Shown: in pieces, positions 17,824-26,545 of the stretch
How the letters are laid out: the number at the start of each line of letters is the position of its first letter
Position numbering within the stretch: position 1 is the stretch's first letter
Translations under genes and position numbers: made by a program
The notes under the pieces: model-generated
The model's input: only the letters and a program-made list of their open reading frames with translations
Databases searched by the model: none
What the model was told of the DNA's origin: nothing
From: Pseudomonas putida
Lineage (GTDB): Bacteria; Pseudomonadota; Gammaproteobacteria; Pseudomonadales; Pseudomonadaceae
Assembly (NCBI GenBank): GCA_041071465.1
Contig: CP163498.1
Location: 1,888,001 to 1,952,000, forward strand
Direction of reading: 5' to 3'
DNA length: 64,000 nt

Positions 17824-18469
17824 GTTGCAGCCTCCTTTCCACGTAGCGCAGCAGCAACGACAGCGGCAGGAACAGCAATACACAGAGCAGGGTCAGCACG
17901 GTGAGCATTTCGTAGGTCTTGTAGTACAGCGCGATGTAGTTTTTGGTGGTGTAGAGGATTTCCGGCACGGCCACCGCCGACACCACGGTGGTTTCCTTGA
18001 GCAGGAAGATGAAGTTGGCGAACAGTGCCGGCAGGCTGAGGATACCGGCCTGGGGCAGCACCACATGGCGCAGCAGTTGGCCCTCGGACAAGCCGATGGA
18101 GCGCCCAGACTCCAGCTGCGCACGCGGCACCGCTTCGATGCCGGCCCGTAACACCTCGGTGAGGTAGGCACCGCCCATGAAGGTCATGGTGATGATCGCC
18201 GCGGAAAAACCGGAAATCTTCAGGCCCAGGCTTGGCAAGGCGAAGTAGACGAAGAACAGTTGGATCAGCAGCGGCGTGTTGCGCGCCAGCTCCACGTAGG
18301 CTTTGACCAGGCGCCACAGGTAGGGCGTGCGCAGGACAAGGAGCGTGGCGTTGACCAGGGCGACCAAGAGCGAGGTGGCGATGGCGATCATGCCGACCTG
18401 CAAAGTCACGCCCACGGCCTTGAGAAAAGCGGGTAGCGTGCTGAGGATGAATGCGATGTCGAGGGTCAT
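17804..18469 (-). CDS. Amino-acid ABC transporter permease (HisQ/GltJ type)
   Basis: The first gene of the transport operon encodes 221 residues with several membrane helices, the segment YVELARNTPLLIQLFFVYFALP and the EAA loop LTEVLRAGIEAVPRAQLESGRSIGLSEGQ. The ATG at 18469 (MTLDIAFILS) is chosen for the hydrophobic start. The AT-rich region just upstream (18518-18560) resembles other promoter regions in this block. A REP pair lies further upstream. Confidence 0.9.
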   Translation of the reverse strand: MTLDIAFILSTLPAFLKAVGVTLQVGMIAIATSLLVALVNATLLVLRTPYLWRLVKAYVELARNTPLLIQLFFVYFALPSLGLKISGFSAAIITMTFMGGAYLTEVLRAGIEAVPRAQLESGRSIGLSEGQLLRHVVLPQAGILSLPALFANFIFLLKETTVVSAVAVPEILYTTKNYIALYYKTYEMLTVLTLLCVLLFLPLSLLLRYVERRLQHGQFGV

Positions 18470-18792
18470 GGGTAGAGCAAGTCTGCAGGGTGCGCGGGGG
18501 CACAATGAATAGACTCTAATGATCTAAAAATTTTTTAATAAATACCTTTATTGCATATGCATAGTACAGGCATAGACGCCCTTTGTAGGAGCGGCCTTGT
18601 GTCGCGAAAGCGCCGCAAAGCGGCCCCGGCAATAGCAGGTGAATTGCAAAAATCCTGGGGGCGCTCCGCCCCCCTTTCGCGACACAAGGCCGCTCCTACA
18701 GGGGATCGCTTCTCCCCAAAATGCATGTCAAAGAAATAAAAACGCCGACTCATATGAGTCGGCGTCAGGTCATGCAAGGGAATGCAACTGCA
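18470..18792. other. Intergenic region with AT-rich promoter segment and REP pair
   Basis: No gene is supported in these 323 bases. Bases 18515-18560 are strikingly AT-rich and probably carry the promoter of the leftward ABC transporter operon. The REP pair fills 18584-18700. The rest, up to the stop of the metQ-like gene, shows nothing I can name apart from a weak ACTCATATGAGT palindrome at 18748-18759. Confidence 0.6.
18584..18700. repeat. REP pair (family A), inverted
   Basis: A 27-bp unit (TGTAGGAGCGGCC then TTGTGTCGCGAAAG) at 18584-18610 has its exact inverted copy at 18674-18700. The spacer contains short GC stems (GCCGCAAAGCGGC; GGGGGCGCTCCGCCCCC). It lies between metQ and the ABC operon, both on the minus strand. 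Confidence 0.92.
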
Positions 18793-19578
18793 TCAGAACG
18801 CTGGCAGCACCGCACCCTGGTACTTCTTGGCGATGAATGCCTTCACTTCCGGGCTGGTCAGGGCCTTGGCCAGTTTCTGGATGGCTTCGCTGTCCTTGTT
18901 GTCCGGGCGGGCAACCAGGAAGTTCACGTATGGCGAATCGGCACCTTCGATCACCAGCGCATCCTTGGCCGGGTTCAGGCCGGCTTCCAGGGCGTAGTTG
19001 GTGTTGATCATGTCCAGGTCAACCTGGTCCAGCACGCGCGGCAGCATGGCCGACTCAAGCTCGCGGAACTTCAGCTTCTTCGGGTTCTCGGCAATGTCCT
19101 TGGGGGTGGCCAGGGCATTTTTCGGGTCTTTCAGGGTGATCAGGCCAGCCTTCTGCAGCAGGATCAGGGCGCGGCCGCTGTTGCTGCCTTCGTTAGGGAT
19201 GGCAACAGTGGCGCCTTCCTTCAGCTCGGACAGGTTCTTGATCTTCTTGGAGTAGCCACCGAAGGGTTCGACGTGCACGCCGACCACGGTTTCCAGGTGG
19301 GTGCCTTTACCTTCGTTGAAGCTTTTCAGGTACGGCAGGGTCTGGAAGTAGTTGGCGTCCAGGCGCTTCTGGTCCACTTGTACGTTTGGCTGCACGTAAT
19401 CGGTGAAGACCTTGATCTGCAGGTCCACACCTTCTTTTGCCAGGGTCGGCTTGATCAGCTCAAGGATTTCGGCGTGCGGAACCGGGGTAGCGGCAACCAC
19501 CAGTTTCTCGGCAGCGGCGGCCAGGCCGGAGAACGACAGGGCAGCAGCCAGGGCAGTGGTCAGCAGGGTCTTCTTCAT
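18793..19578 (-). CDS. MetQ-like methionine-type ABC transporter substrate-binding protein
   Basis: The 261-residue product has a signal peptide cleaved near LAAAA-EKLVV, with no lipobox cysteine, and an NlpA/MetQ-family body. Motifs include VVAATPVPHAEILELIKPTL, the DANYFQTLPYL segment, IPNEGSNSGRALILLQKAGLI, and DLDMINTNYALEAGL. MetQ binds D/L-methionine for MetNI, but no metN or metI lies in the window, so this is a solo binding protein. Its setting between sulfur-related genes suits a methionine or other organosulfur ligand. AAGGA sits seven bases before the ATG. Confidence 0.88.
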   Translation of the reverse strand: MKKTLLTTALAAALSFSGLAAAAEKLVVAATPVPHAEILELIKPTLAKEGVDLQIKVFTDYVQPNVQVDQKRLDANYFQTLPYLKSFNEGKGTHLETVVGVHVEPFGGYSKKIKNLSELKEGATVAIPNEGSNSGRALILLQKAGLITLKDPKNALATPKDIAENPKKLKFRELESAMLPRVLDQVDLDMINTNYALEAGLNPAKDALVIEGADSPYVNFLVARPDNKDSEAIQKLAKALTSPEVKAFIAKKYQGAVLPAF

Positions 19579-19691
19579 GGTGGTCCTTGTTCTGAATCTG
19601 GGCCATCGACGATGGCGAATCGGGTGCCCAACCGGTTCACCAGTGGGCGTGAGGCGGACAATACCTAGATTTTTTATTCCGTAACAATATC

Positions 19692-19712
19692 TTTTACTTA
19701 GCTGCTTATTCC
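19692..19712 (-). promoter_or_regulatory. Candidate regulator site upstream of metQ-like gene
   Basis: On the gene strand this reads GGAATAAGCAGCTAAGTAAA, about 115-135 bp before the metQ-like start. The core GGAATAAG(C/A)AGCTA recurs at 21295-21308 in front of the hydrolase gene, in the opposite orientation relative to its gene. A second GGAATA lies 30 bp downstream (minus strand, about 19676-19681). The shared core suggests a common regulator; CysB is a guess from context. Confidence 0.35.
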
Positions 19713-19753
19713 AAAAACAAACTGCCACCAGCCACTTTGCTTATGAGCGATGT

Positions 19754-20584
19754 CTAGCGCGCGGGATTGGCCAGGTCGAGGTCCTCCGGCAGGATCTCTG
19801 CGCCGTCATTCACCAGCAAGGCAAAGTGGATCACGTTCTCCAGCTCGCGGGTGTTGCCGGGCCAGAAATGCGCTTCCAGCACCTGCTGCGCCGCCTCGCT
19901 CACCAACGGCACGGGCCGCTGCAGGCGCACGCTGTAAATGCCCACGAAGTACTCGGCCAGCGGCAGGATGTCGCCCGGCCGTTCACGCAGCGGCGGCAGT
20001 TCCAGCGCCCCCTCGCGCAGGTACTGGTACAGGCGCTCGTTGAAGCGCCCCGCACGCACCACGCGCGCCAGGTCGATGCTGGTAGCGGCGACCAGGCGTA
20101 CATCCACTGGCTGTGGCTGCTGCGCGCCAACCCGGGTGACCTCACGGTTTTCCAGGGCCGCCAGCAACTTGCCCTGGATGGCCAGCGGCAAGTCGGCAAT
20201 CTCGTCCAGGTACAGCGTGCCGCCATTGGCCGAGCCAAACCAGCCGGCGCGGCTGCTGGCCGTGCCGCCATGACTGCCGGCGCTATAGCCGAACAATTCG
20301 GCATCGGCGTAGGTGGGGCTGATGGCCGCGCAGTTGACCGACACGAACAGCCCGCCACGGTCGCTGGCACGGTGGATCTGCCGGGCCAGCAGCTCCTTGC
20401 CGGTGCCGGTTTCGCCACGGATCAGCACCGGCACAGGTTGTGGCGCCAGGCGCTCAAGGTCCTCGCGCAGCTGCTGCGAGCGCGGGTCGATGAACACCAG
20501 CGCCTTGGCACGAATGCTCAGCGGGCTCTTGTCCAGCTCGGGGAAGGTCAGCAGCGGCTGGCCAAACGGGTTTTGAAAAGTCAT
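19754..20584 (-). CDS. Sigma54-type AAA+ protein without GAFTGA loop or DNA-binding domain
   Basis: A 276-residue protein that is essentially one sigma54-interaction AAA+ domain. Walker A is GETGTGKE (57-64), Walker B GGTLYLDEI (121-129), the arginine-finger region is GRFNERLYQYL and sensor II FWPGNTRELENVI. The sigma54-contact loop, normally GAFTGA after ELFG, reads GSHGGT at 103-108. The protein ends at LDLANPAR, with no C-terminal Fis-type helix-turn-helix and no recognisable N-terminal sensor. It therefore cannot be a standard enhancer-binding activator. It may be a partner or inhibitor of one, such as an SfnR-type sulfur regulator encoded elsewhere. It follows the hydrolase gene by 64 bp. 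Confidence 0.8.
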   Translation of the reverse strand: MTFQNPFGQPLLTFPELDKSPLSIRAKALVFIDPRSQQLREDLERLAPQPVPVLIRGETGTGKELLARQIHRASDRGGLFVSVNCAAISPTYADAELFGYSAGSHGGTASSRAGWFGSANGGTLYLDEIADLPLAIQGKLLAALENREVTRVGAQQPQPVDVRLVAATSIDLARVVRAGRFNERLYQYLREGALELPPLRERPGDILPLAEYFVGIYSVRLQRPVPLVSEAAQQVLEAHFWPGNTRELENVIHFALLVNDGAEILPEDLDLANPAR

Positions 20585-20648
20585 GACGAACTCCCGCCCC
20601 TGGCCTGCAATGGCCGGGCGTCAGGCAAACGGTAAACAGTAAGGGTGA

Positions 20649-21230
20649 TCAGGCGCGGCGCAGTGCGCGCTGCTCTACCCGGCTCTGCAAGCGATACAAG
20701 TAGGCGAAGCCTTGTTCCCAGCGCTCATGGCCGGACTTGACGTTGATGTGCCCGGCATTGCTCAGCAACCCCGCTTCGGCGCCCCATGCCTGGGCCAGGT
20801 ACAGCGCCCGCGGTACGTTCACGGCCGGGTCGTTGTCCGAGCTGACGACCTGGCTGGGGAACGGCAATGCATCGGTCGGGATCGGCGCAAAGTTGCGCAG
20901 GGCTGGCGCGCAGGTGGGCCGCTCGACGTCTGCCGGCGCCACCAACAGTGCACCACGCACCCGCCGCAGCAAGGCCGGCCTGGCTTGCGCAGCCCAATGG
21001 GCGACAGTGATGCAGCCCAGGCTGTGGGCGATCAGGATCACCGGTGAGCGCTCGGCGGCAATTGCCTGCTCCAGCGCCTGCACCCAATCCTGCCGCTGCG
21101 GGGTGAGCCAGTCGTGTTGCTCCACCCGGGCACTGTTAGGCAGGGTGCGCTGCCAGTGACTTTGCCAATGGTTGTCTGGCGATCCTTGCCAGCCCGGCAC
21201 AATCAGGTAACGAATCGACTCATTGCGCAT
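20649..21230 (-). CDS. RBBP9/YdeN-family serine hydrolase
   Basis: The 193-residue product belongs to the small alpha/beta hydrolases related to RBBP9 and YdeN. It has IVPGWQGSPDNHWQSHW at the N-terminus, nucleophile elbow IAHSLGC, catalytic acid in VVSSDNDPAVN and histidine in LSNAGHINVKSG. The substrate is unknown. It is the first gene of a likely two-gene unit with the sigma54-type AAA+ protein. A good promoter is visible just upstream (see 21267-21300). Confidence 0.88.
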   Translation of the reverse strand: MRNESIRYLIVPGWQGSPDNHWQSHWQRTLPNSARVEQHDWLTPQRQDWVQALEQAIAAERSPVILIAHSLGCITVAHWAAQARPALLRRVRGALLVAPADVERPTCAPALRNFAPIPTDALPFPSQVVSSDNDPAVNVPRALYLAQAWGAEAGLLSNAGHINVKSGHERWEQGFAYLYRLQSRVEQRALRRA

Positions 21231-21266
21231 GGGGACGCCTCCAGTAAGTTTGCGTGCTTGGAGACA

Positions 21267-21300
21267 AGTATAGGGAGGGAGTTATATTCGTAAAGGAATA
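21267..21300 (-). promoter_or_regulatory. Promoter with palindromic operator over the -35 box
   Basis: Reading leftwards towards the hydrolase gene, CTTTAC (21290-21295) and TATACT (21267-21272) are separated by exactly 17 bp, a plausible sigma70 promoter. The -35 box is the centre of a perfect inverted repeat, TATTC-GTAAAG-GAATA (21285-21300). That places a dimeric regulator directly over or beside the polymerase site. CysB-type control would fit the neighbourhood but is inference. Confidence 0.55.
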
Positions 21301-21424
21301 AGAAGCTATTTATTAATAACCAAAAACCAATTCCTGCGACAGGGCCCTCACAGGCAAAAAAAAGGGCCAACCCCTGCCAAGAGATGTGGCCCATAAGCAC
21401 TTGCCTGAAGAGGTGTGCCGGGTA

Positions 21425-21826
21425 TCAACGTGCGGTAATCACCGCCAGCTTGCTGATCCCCGCGCGTTCGATGGCCGCCATGGCCCGTGCCACTTCGCCG
21501 TAGTTCACGCCGTCATCGGCCTGCAGCTGCACGCGCACGTCCGCGTCCTTGTCCTTGGCGGCCTTGAGATTGGTTTCCAGCAGATCGGGCTGGATCTGGT
21601 CCTTGTTGATGAACAGCTTGCCCTCGCCATCGATGCTGACCACCAGCGGGTCCTTCTGCTCCACCGGGGCCACGGCCTCGGTCTTGGGCAGGTTGATGGG
21701 AATGGCGTTGGTCAGCAGCGGCGCGGTGACGATGAACACCACCAGCAGCACCAGCATGACGTCCACCAGGGGCGTGACGTTGATTTCACTGAGGACTTCG
21801 TCGCTGTCCTGGGTCGAAAAGGCCAT
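21425..21826 (-). CDS. exbD: Biopolymer transport protein ExbD
   Basis: A 133-residue protein with a short cytoplasmic start, one membrane helix containing the essential aspartate (INVTPLVDVMLVLLVVFIVTAP, Asp near residue 22) and a periplasmic domain. With ExbB it forms the proton-driven motor that energises TonB. It is the last gene of tonB-exbB-exbD, starting one base after the exbB stop codon. Confidence 0.92.
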   Translation of the reverse strand: MAFSTQDSDEVLSEINVTPLVDVMLVLLVVFIVTAPLLTNAIPINLPKTEAVAPVEQKDPLVVSIDGEGKLFINKDQIQPDLLETNLKAAKDKDADVRVQLQADDGVNYGEVARAMAAIERAGISKLAVITAR

Positions 21827-21827
21827 A

Positions 21828-22547
21828 TCAGGACGCCTCCTTCACTGGCTGGGTGAAACCGGCCTGGGCTTTTTGCACAGCAGGGTGCACCAGCACGCGG
21901 AAGGCACTCTTCTGCGCCAGGCTGTAGAAGTCGTGGGCGAAGTCATCGAGGTCGGCGGCGGTCAGCTTGAGGCGCCGCAGGAAGTAGTTGTAAACCAGCA
22001 CGGCCGGTACCGCGACGGCGATACCCACACCGGTCGCCACCAGTGCCGCACCGATTGGTCCGGCGACGGTTTCCAGGCTGGCGGAGCCGGCCGCGCTGAT
22101 GCCCTTGAGCGCTTCCATGATGCCCCACACGGTGCCGAACAGGCCGATGAAGGGCGAGGTGCTGCCGATACTGGCGACCACCGCCAGGCCGGTTTCCAGC
22201 GAGCGGCGCTCACGCACGATCTGCTGGCGCAGGGCGCGCTCCAGGCGGTCCTGGTGGTTGATCGCATGGCTCAGGTCGTTGGCCTGAGTGTCGCCAACGG
22301 CGATGGCAGCGTAGCCAGACTGGGCCACACGGCCAGCCGGGCCGGGCAGCTCATGGCTGAGCTCGGCGGCCGAGTCCAGGCTGGAGGCAGCCCAGAACTG
22401 CTGGTGGAAGCGCTTGTCCTGGTTCTTCAACCGCACGAACTGCGCGACCTTGACCAGGGCCAGGCCCCAGGTGACGACAGAAAAACCGACCAGCAGCCAG
22501 ATGACTGCGCTTTCAACGGATTCGAGGGGGGATGCCAGCAGGCTCAT
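21828..22547 (-). CDS. exbB: MotA/TolQ/ExbB proton channel family protein ExbB
   Basis: The 239-residue product has three membrane helices: an N-terminal one (VIWLLVGFSVVTWGLALVKV) and a C-terminal pair with the channel signature FIGLFGTVWGIMEALKGIS and GPIGAALVATGVGIAVAVPAVLVYNYF. It forms the pentameric stator around ExbD in the inner membrane. It lies between tonB and exbD, 30 bp after tonB. Confidence 0.93.
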   Translation of the reverse strand: MSLLASPLESVESAVIWLLVGFSVVTWGLALVKVAQFVRLKNQDKRFHQQFWAASSLDSAAELSHELPGPAGRVAQSGYAAIAVGDTQANDLSHAINHQDRLERALRQQIVRERRSLETGLAVVASIGSTSPFIGLFGTVWGIMEALKGISAAGSASLETVAGPIGAALVATGVGIAVAVPAVLVYNYFLRRLKLTAADLDDFAHDFYSLAQKSAFRVLVHPAVQKAQAGFTQPVKEAS

Positions 22548-22577
22548 GATGATGTCTTCCTGTGTTCTGCGAAAAAG

Positions 22578-23378
22578 TTAGCGAAGCTTGAAATCGATCG
22601 GCACGCTGACCCAGCCGGTCTGGGCCACATCACCCTGCTTGGCGGGCACGAAGCTCCAGCGCTTCACCGCGGCCAGCGCGGCGGCGTCGAGGGCGTCACG
22701 GCCGCTGCTCTTCTGAACCTGGATCTGCCCAGGCTTGCCGCTGGGCAGCACTTCGACACGCAACAGCACGGTGCCCTCCCAGCCACGGCGCTGAGCCATC
22801 TGCGGGTACTCCGGCGCCGGGTTCTTCAGGTACGCGGCGTTGGCCGATGCCGGGGTTATCGGGGCCGGCGCGGGTGGTGCGGGCGCAGGCGGTGCCGGGG
22901 CCGCCACTGGCGCGGGTGGTGGTGCTTCAACCGGCTTGGGCTGTGGCTTGGGCGCTTGCTTGACCACAGGCTTTGGCACGGGCTTCGGTTTGGGTTTGGG
23001 CTTGGCGGCCAGTTCGTCGACGACCGGTGGCGGCGGCGGTGGCTCGACCACGGGAGGCGCGGGCGCAGGCGGCGGAGGCTCGACCACAGGCGGTGCGGGT
23101 GCCGCGAACTCGATGGTCATGGGCGGCACCTGTGGCGGCACAACCGGCAGTTCGGGCGTGGGCGCCTGGCTGACCCAGTACGCGGCGGCGCCATGCAGGG
23201 CCAGCACCAGCAGGCCCAACACCAGCTTGTCGCGGCGCTTGAGCCCGCTCACAGGCGTGCGTTGCAGGCGCAGCTGGCCAAGCGGCAGGCGAAGCGTGCG
23301 TCCAAGCTCGACCAGGTCGCCTGGGGCCGGGCGCCATGGCTGGTCGTAGGCCCTGACGGCCGATTGGACATTACCCAT
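22578..23378 (-). CDS. tonB: Energy transducer TonB
   Basis: A 266-residue TonB with a cytoplasmic N-terminal extension of about 50 residues, a membrane anchor (LVLGLLVLALHGAAAYWV), a long Pro/Lys/Pro-Ala spacer (residues about 80-185) and a TonB C-terminal domain (NPAPEYPQMAQRRGWEGTVLLRVEV...WSFVPAKQ). It passes proton-motive energy from ExbB-ExbD to outer-membrane receptors. No receptor gene is adjacent. Its promoter region shares a palindrome with that of oscA, so this copy probably serves sulfur-compound uptake rather than iron; that is inference. Confidence 0.92.
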   Translation of the reverse strand: MGNVQSAVRAYDQPWRPAPGDLVELGRTLRLPLGQLRLQRTPVSGLKRRDKLVLGLLVLALHGAAAYWVSQAPTPELPVVPPQVPPMTIEFAAPAPPVVEPPPPAPAPPVVEPPPPPPVVDELAAKPKPKPKPVPKPVVKQAPKPQPKPVEAPPPAPVAAPAPPAPAPPAPAPITPASANAAYLKNPAPEYPQMAQRRGWEGTVLLRVEVLPSGKPGQIQVQKSSGRDALDAAALAAVKRWSFVPAKQGDVAQTGWVSVPIDFKLR

Positions 23379-23440
23379 TGATCAAACTCCTGGGGTCTCG
23401 ATTCAGGTGTGTGGCTGAATCATCGGGGCCAGAGGCTTAT

Positions 23441-23461
23441 CTCTTAAAGTAATGTTTAAAA
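23441..23461 (-). promoter_or_regulatory. CTTAAA-N6-TTTAA(A) palindrome upstream of tonB
   Basis: TCTTAAA-GTAATG-TTTAAAA lies 63-83 bp upstream of the tonB start in an AT-rich stretch. It closely resembles the perfect palindrome upstream of oscA at 27990-28014 (CTTAAA, TACTG, TTTAAG), the spacer differing by one base. The size fits a LysR-type regulator site; CysB is the natural candidate for the sulfur genes. Confidence 0.45.
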
Positions 23462-23591
23462 TTATGGTTAGAACTTAATTGAATATTGTTTCTGGAGGAT
23501 CGCGTGAAAGCCACGGATTGCGCGGGCTGTGGCATTCATGGCTAAAGGCTATGCATTGGGGGCATGCAAAATATTCGCGTAAGGCATGAGA

Positions 23592-23722
23592 TTGCCGCGA
23601 GGGCTGCGCCCTCGATCGCGACGCAAGGCCGCTCCTACAAAGGACTCGCGCCCCTCGGACCTTACGCGAATCCCTTGTAGGAGCGGCCTTGTGTCGCGAT
23701 GGGCTGCAAAGCAGCCCCGGCA
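23592..23722. repeat. REP pair (family A), inverted
   Basis: Inverted 26-bp units at 23614-23639 and 23674-23699 (TTGTAGGAGCGGCC then TTGTGTCGCGAT; the left copy has one base change, GACGCAAGG). Small GC stems GAGGGCTGCGCCCTC and GGGCTGCAAAGCAGCCC lie on the two sides. It sits upstream of tonB, after the cysA terminator. Confidence 0.9.
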
Positions 23723-23732
23723 ATCCGACAGG

Positions 23733-23765
23733 CATAAAAAAAACCCGGGACCAAGCCCGGGCTCT
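23733..23765 (-). terminator. Rho-independent terminator after cysA
   Basis: On the cysA strand GCCCGGG-CTTGGT-CCCGGG is followed by eight T residues, 18 bases after the cysA stop codon. It ends the sulfate transport operon. Confidence 0.9.
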
Positions 23766-23782
23766 TAATCATCAAGGGCAGA

Positions 23783-24772
23783 TCAGATATCCGCCACCTT
23801 CTGCCAAACCTTCGGCCGGAAGAACAACGTCTCCCCACGCGCCAACCCGGTCAGGCTGTCATGGTCCTTGACCACTTCGGCCTCGATCAGCTCGCTCTGC
23901 CCTTCCACCTTCAAAGTCACCCGCGTGGTCGCGCCCAACGGCCGGATGTCCCGCACCTCGGCCGCGTGGTGCCCTTCGGTCTCATGCCGCGACAGCGACA
24001 CCTCGTGCGGACGGAACAGCACGTGGTGGCCTTCGCTCAGTGCCAGGCGGTTGGAATCGCCGAGGAAGTGGTAGACGAAATCGTTGGCTGGCTTCTCGTA
24101 CACCTCGCCCGGCGAACCGATCTGCTCGATCACGCCCTTGTTCATCACCACGATGCGGTCAGCCACTTCCATGGCTTCTTCCTGGTCGTGAGTCACGAAC
24201 ACCGAGGTCAGGTTGATATCCTCGTGCAACCGCGCCAGCCAGCGGCGCAGCTCCTTGCGCACCTTGGCATCCAGCGCACCGAACGGCTCGTCCAGCAGCA
24301 GCACCTTGGGCTCCACCGCCAGGGCGCGGGCCAGGGCGATACGCTGACGCTGGCCGCCAGACAGCTGCTCGGGGTAGCGATCGGACAACCAGTCCAACTG
24401 CACCATGTTCAGCAGCTCGTGCACCTTCTCGGCGATCTTGCTCTCGCTCGGGCGCTCGCCCTTGGGCTTCATGCGCAGGCCGAAGGCGACGTTGTCGAAC
24501 ACGCTCATATGGCGGAACAGCGCATAGTGCTGGAACACGAACCCAACGTTACGGTCACGCACGTCATGGCCAGACACGTCCTCGCCATGGAACACGATGT
24601 TGCCCTGGTCCGGGGTTTCCAGGCCGGCGATGATGCGCAGCAGCGTGGTCTTGCCGCAGCCGGACGGGCCGAGCAAGGCCACCAGCTCGCCGCTGTTGAT
24701 GTCCAGGTTGATGTTGTTCAGGGCCTGGAAGCTGTTGAAGCGCTTGCTGACATTACGAACTTCGATCGACAT
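23783..24772 (-). CDS. cysA: Sulfate/thiosulfate import ATP-binding protein CysA
   Basis: This 329-residue ATPase has Walker [10 protein letters not shown] (35-43), signature [16 protein letters not shown], Walker [13 protein letters not shown], and switch [21 protein letters not shown]-terminal TOBE-like regulatory region holds [13 protein letters not shown] and [16 protein letters not shown]. With CysT and CysW it imports sulfate or thiosulfate. It starts 3 bp after the cysW stop and is the last gene of the operon. Confidence 0.95.
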   Translation of the reverse strand: MSIEVRNVSKRFNSFQALNNINLDINSGELVALLGPSGCGKTTLLRIIAGLETPDQGNIVFHGEDVSGHDVRDRNVGFVFQHYALFRHMSVFDNVAFGLRMKPKGERPSESKIAEKVHELLNMVQLDWLSDRYPEQLSGGQRQRIALARALAVEPKVLLLDEPFGALDAKVRKELRRWLARLHEDINLTSVFVTHDQEEAMEVADRIVVMNKGVIEQIGSPGEVYEKPANDFVYHFLGDSNRLALSEGHHVLFRPHEVSLSRHETEGHHAAEVRDIRPLGATTRVTLKVEGQSELIEAEVVKDHDSLTGLARGETLFFRPKVWQKVADI

Positions 24773-24775
24773 GAA

Positions 24776-25648
24776 TCATTCCTCCGCGGCGCTGTGGCGC
24801 AGGCGGTTAATACGGTTCTCGCTCCACTGCTTGAGCAGCAGGATGAAGAGCGCCAGGATCAGCAACAGGCTGGCCACGCTGAAGGCCGCCACGTGGTTGT
24901 ACTCGTTGTAGAGGATCTCTACGTGCAGCGGCAAGGTATTGGTCACGCCGCGAATGTGGCCGGACACCACCGACACCGCGCCGAACTCGCCCATGGCCCG
25001 TGCAGTACAAAGCACCACGCCGTAGATCAAGCCCCATTTGATATTCGGCAAAGTCACGTGCCAGAACATCTGCCAGCCATTGGCGCCGAGCAGGCGCGCG
25101 GCCTCCTCTTCTTGCGTGCCCTGCTCCTGCATCAGCGGGATCAGCTCACGGGCCACGAACGGCACGGTGACGAAAATGGTCGCCAGGACGATGCCCGGCA
25201 GGGCGAACACGATCTGGATGTCGTGGTCCTGCAGCCACGGCCCGAACAGGCCTTGCGCGCCGAACATCAGCACGTAGACCAGGCCGGCGATTACCGGCGA
25301 CACCGAGAACGGCAGGTCGATCAGGGTGACCAGGATACTCTTGCCACGGAAGGTGTACTTGCTCACGCACCACGCGGCGCTGACACCGAACACCAGGTTC
25401 AGCGGCACCGAAATCACCACGGCGAGCAGGGTCAGCTTCAGCGCCGACAAGGCATCAGGCTCGAAGATCGCCTCGAAGAAGGTGCCAAAACCGTTCTTCA
25501 GCGCCTGCGACACCACGATCACCAGCGGCAGCAACAGGAACAGCGCGAACACCAACCAGCCAAGGCCGATCAGAATGCGTCGCGAAGTAGCGCTGCCTCG
25601 GCGGGCGGCGTTGGCGGCGGCGCTTGTACTCAGGGATGAACTGGACAT
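24776..25648 (-). CDS. cysW: Sulfate ABC transporter permease CysW
   Basis: A 290-residue permease with six membrane helices and the sulfate-family segments [24 protein letters not shown] and the EAA loop [35 protein letters not shown] seven bases upstream supports the ATG at 25648 ([10 protein letters not shown]) over a start five codons earlier. It lies directly between cysT and cysA. Confidence 0.94.
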   Translation of the reverse strand: MSSSSLSTSAAANAARRGSATSRRILIGLGWLVFALFLLLPLVIVVSQALKNGFGTFFEAIFEPDALSALKLTLLAVVISVPLNLVFGVSAAWCVSKYTFRGKSILVTLIDLPFSVSPVIAGLVYVLMFGAQGLFGPWLQDHDIQIVFALPGIVLATIFVTVPFVARELIPLMQEQGTQEEEAARLLGANGWQMFWHVTLPNIKWGLIYGVVLCTARAMGEFGAVSVVSGHIRGVTNTLPLHVEILYNEYNHVAAFSVASLLLILALFILLLKQWSENRINRLRHSAAEE

Positions 25649-25659
25649 GCCGGCCTCCT

Positions 25660-26478
25660 TCAAGGGGTTTCGATGCGGCGCTGCAGCAAGTTGATCAGCA
25701 GCAGCAGGATGAAGGAAACCACCAGCATCAGCACGCCGATGGCGGTCGCGCCGGTGTAGTCGTACTGGTCGAGCTTGACCATGATCAGCAGCGGCAGTAT
25801 TTCGGTCTTCATCGGCATGTTGCCGGCAATGAAGATCACCGAGCCATATTCGCCCACGCCACGGGCGAAGGCCAGGGCAAAGCCGGTGAGCCAGGCCGGT
25901 AGCAGGGCCGGCGCCAGAATATGACGGAACACCTGCAGCGGCTTGGCCCCCAGGCAGGCAGCGGCCTCTTCCACTTCACGCGGGATGTCGGCCAGTACCG
26001 GCTGCACCGTGCGCACCACGAACGGCAGGGTGACGAAGGTCAGCGCCAGGGTGATGCCCAGCGGGGTGTAGGCGATCTTGAAGCCCAGGTCGGTGGCGAA
26101 CTGGCCGACCCAGCCCGCAGGCGCGTACAGGGCGGTCAGGGCAATACCGGCAACGGCGGTAGGCAGGGCGAACGGCAGGTCGATCATCGCGTCGATGATC
26201 TTGCGCCCGGGGAAGGTGTAGCGCACCAGTACCCAGGCCAGCAGGGTACCGATCACACCATTGATGATGGCGGCGAACAGGGCGGTGCCGAAACTCAGCT
26301 TGAGCGCGGCGATTACCCGCGGTGCGCTGATGATGTTCCAGAACTGCTCCCAGGTCAGCTGCGAGGCATGAATGAACATGGCCGCCAGCGGTATCAGCAC
26401 GATCAGGCTGAGGTACACCAAGGTGTAGCCCAGCGTCAGCCCGAAGCCGGGTATGACGGGGGAAATACGACGTGACAT
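25660..26478 (-). CDS. cysT: Sulfate ABC transporter permease CysT (CysU)
   Basis: The 272-residue product has six membrane helices, the conserved [26 protein letters not shown] stretch and the EAA loop [29 protein letters not shown]. It forms the channel with CysW. Its start lies 185 bp after the sbp stop, the gap being filled by a REP hairpin, whereas cysT-cysW and cysW-cysA are closely spaced. Confidence 0.94.
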   Translation of the reverse strand: MSRRISPVIPGFGLTLGYTLVYLSLIVLIPLAAMFIHASQLTWEQFWNIISAPRVIAALKLSFGTALFAAIINGVIGTLLAWVLVRYTFPGRKIIDAMIDLPFALPTAVAGIALTALYAPAGWVGQFATDLGFKIAYTPLGITLALTFVTLPFVVRTVQPVLADIPREVEEAAACLGAKPLQVFRHILAPALLPAWLTGFALAFARGVGEYGSVIFIAGNMPMKTEILPLLIMVKLDQYDYTGATAIGVLMLVVSFILLLLINLLQRRIETP

Positions 26479-26545
26479 AAGTATCCCTGGTTGAACGCAC
26501 GAAGCCCGGAATCAATCCCGGGCCGGTGCAAGACTCTGAATCCCG

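Larger units (their letters stand above)
23379..23732. other. Intergenic region between tonB and cysA
   Basis: These 354 bases hold no supportable gene. Bases 23430-23500 are AT-rich and carry the tonB promoter and the palindrome annotated separately. Bases 23592-23722 are a REP pair, and the cysA terminator follows from 23733. Confidence 0.6.

Noticed and set aside
18584..18700. Inverted repeats considered as CRISPR or transposon ends
   Set aside because: Copies are inverted pairs with GC stems and a GTAG head, scattered singly between genes, not direct repeats with unique spacers, and no transposase or target duplication surrounds them.
21549..23381. A 610-codon plus-strand frame across exbD, exbB and tonB
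   Set aside because: It is the antisense of TonB's proline-rich spacer and the Exb genes; the Arg/Gly/Trp-rich stretch is simply the complement of Pro/Ala/Lys codons.
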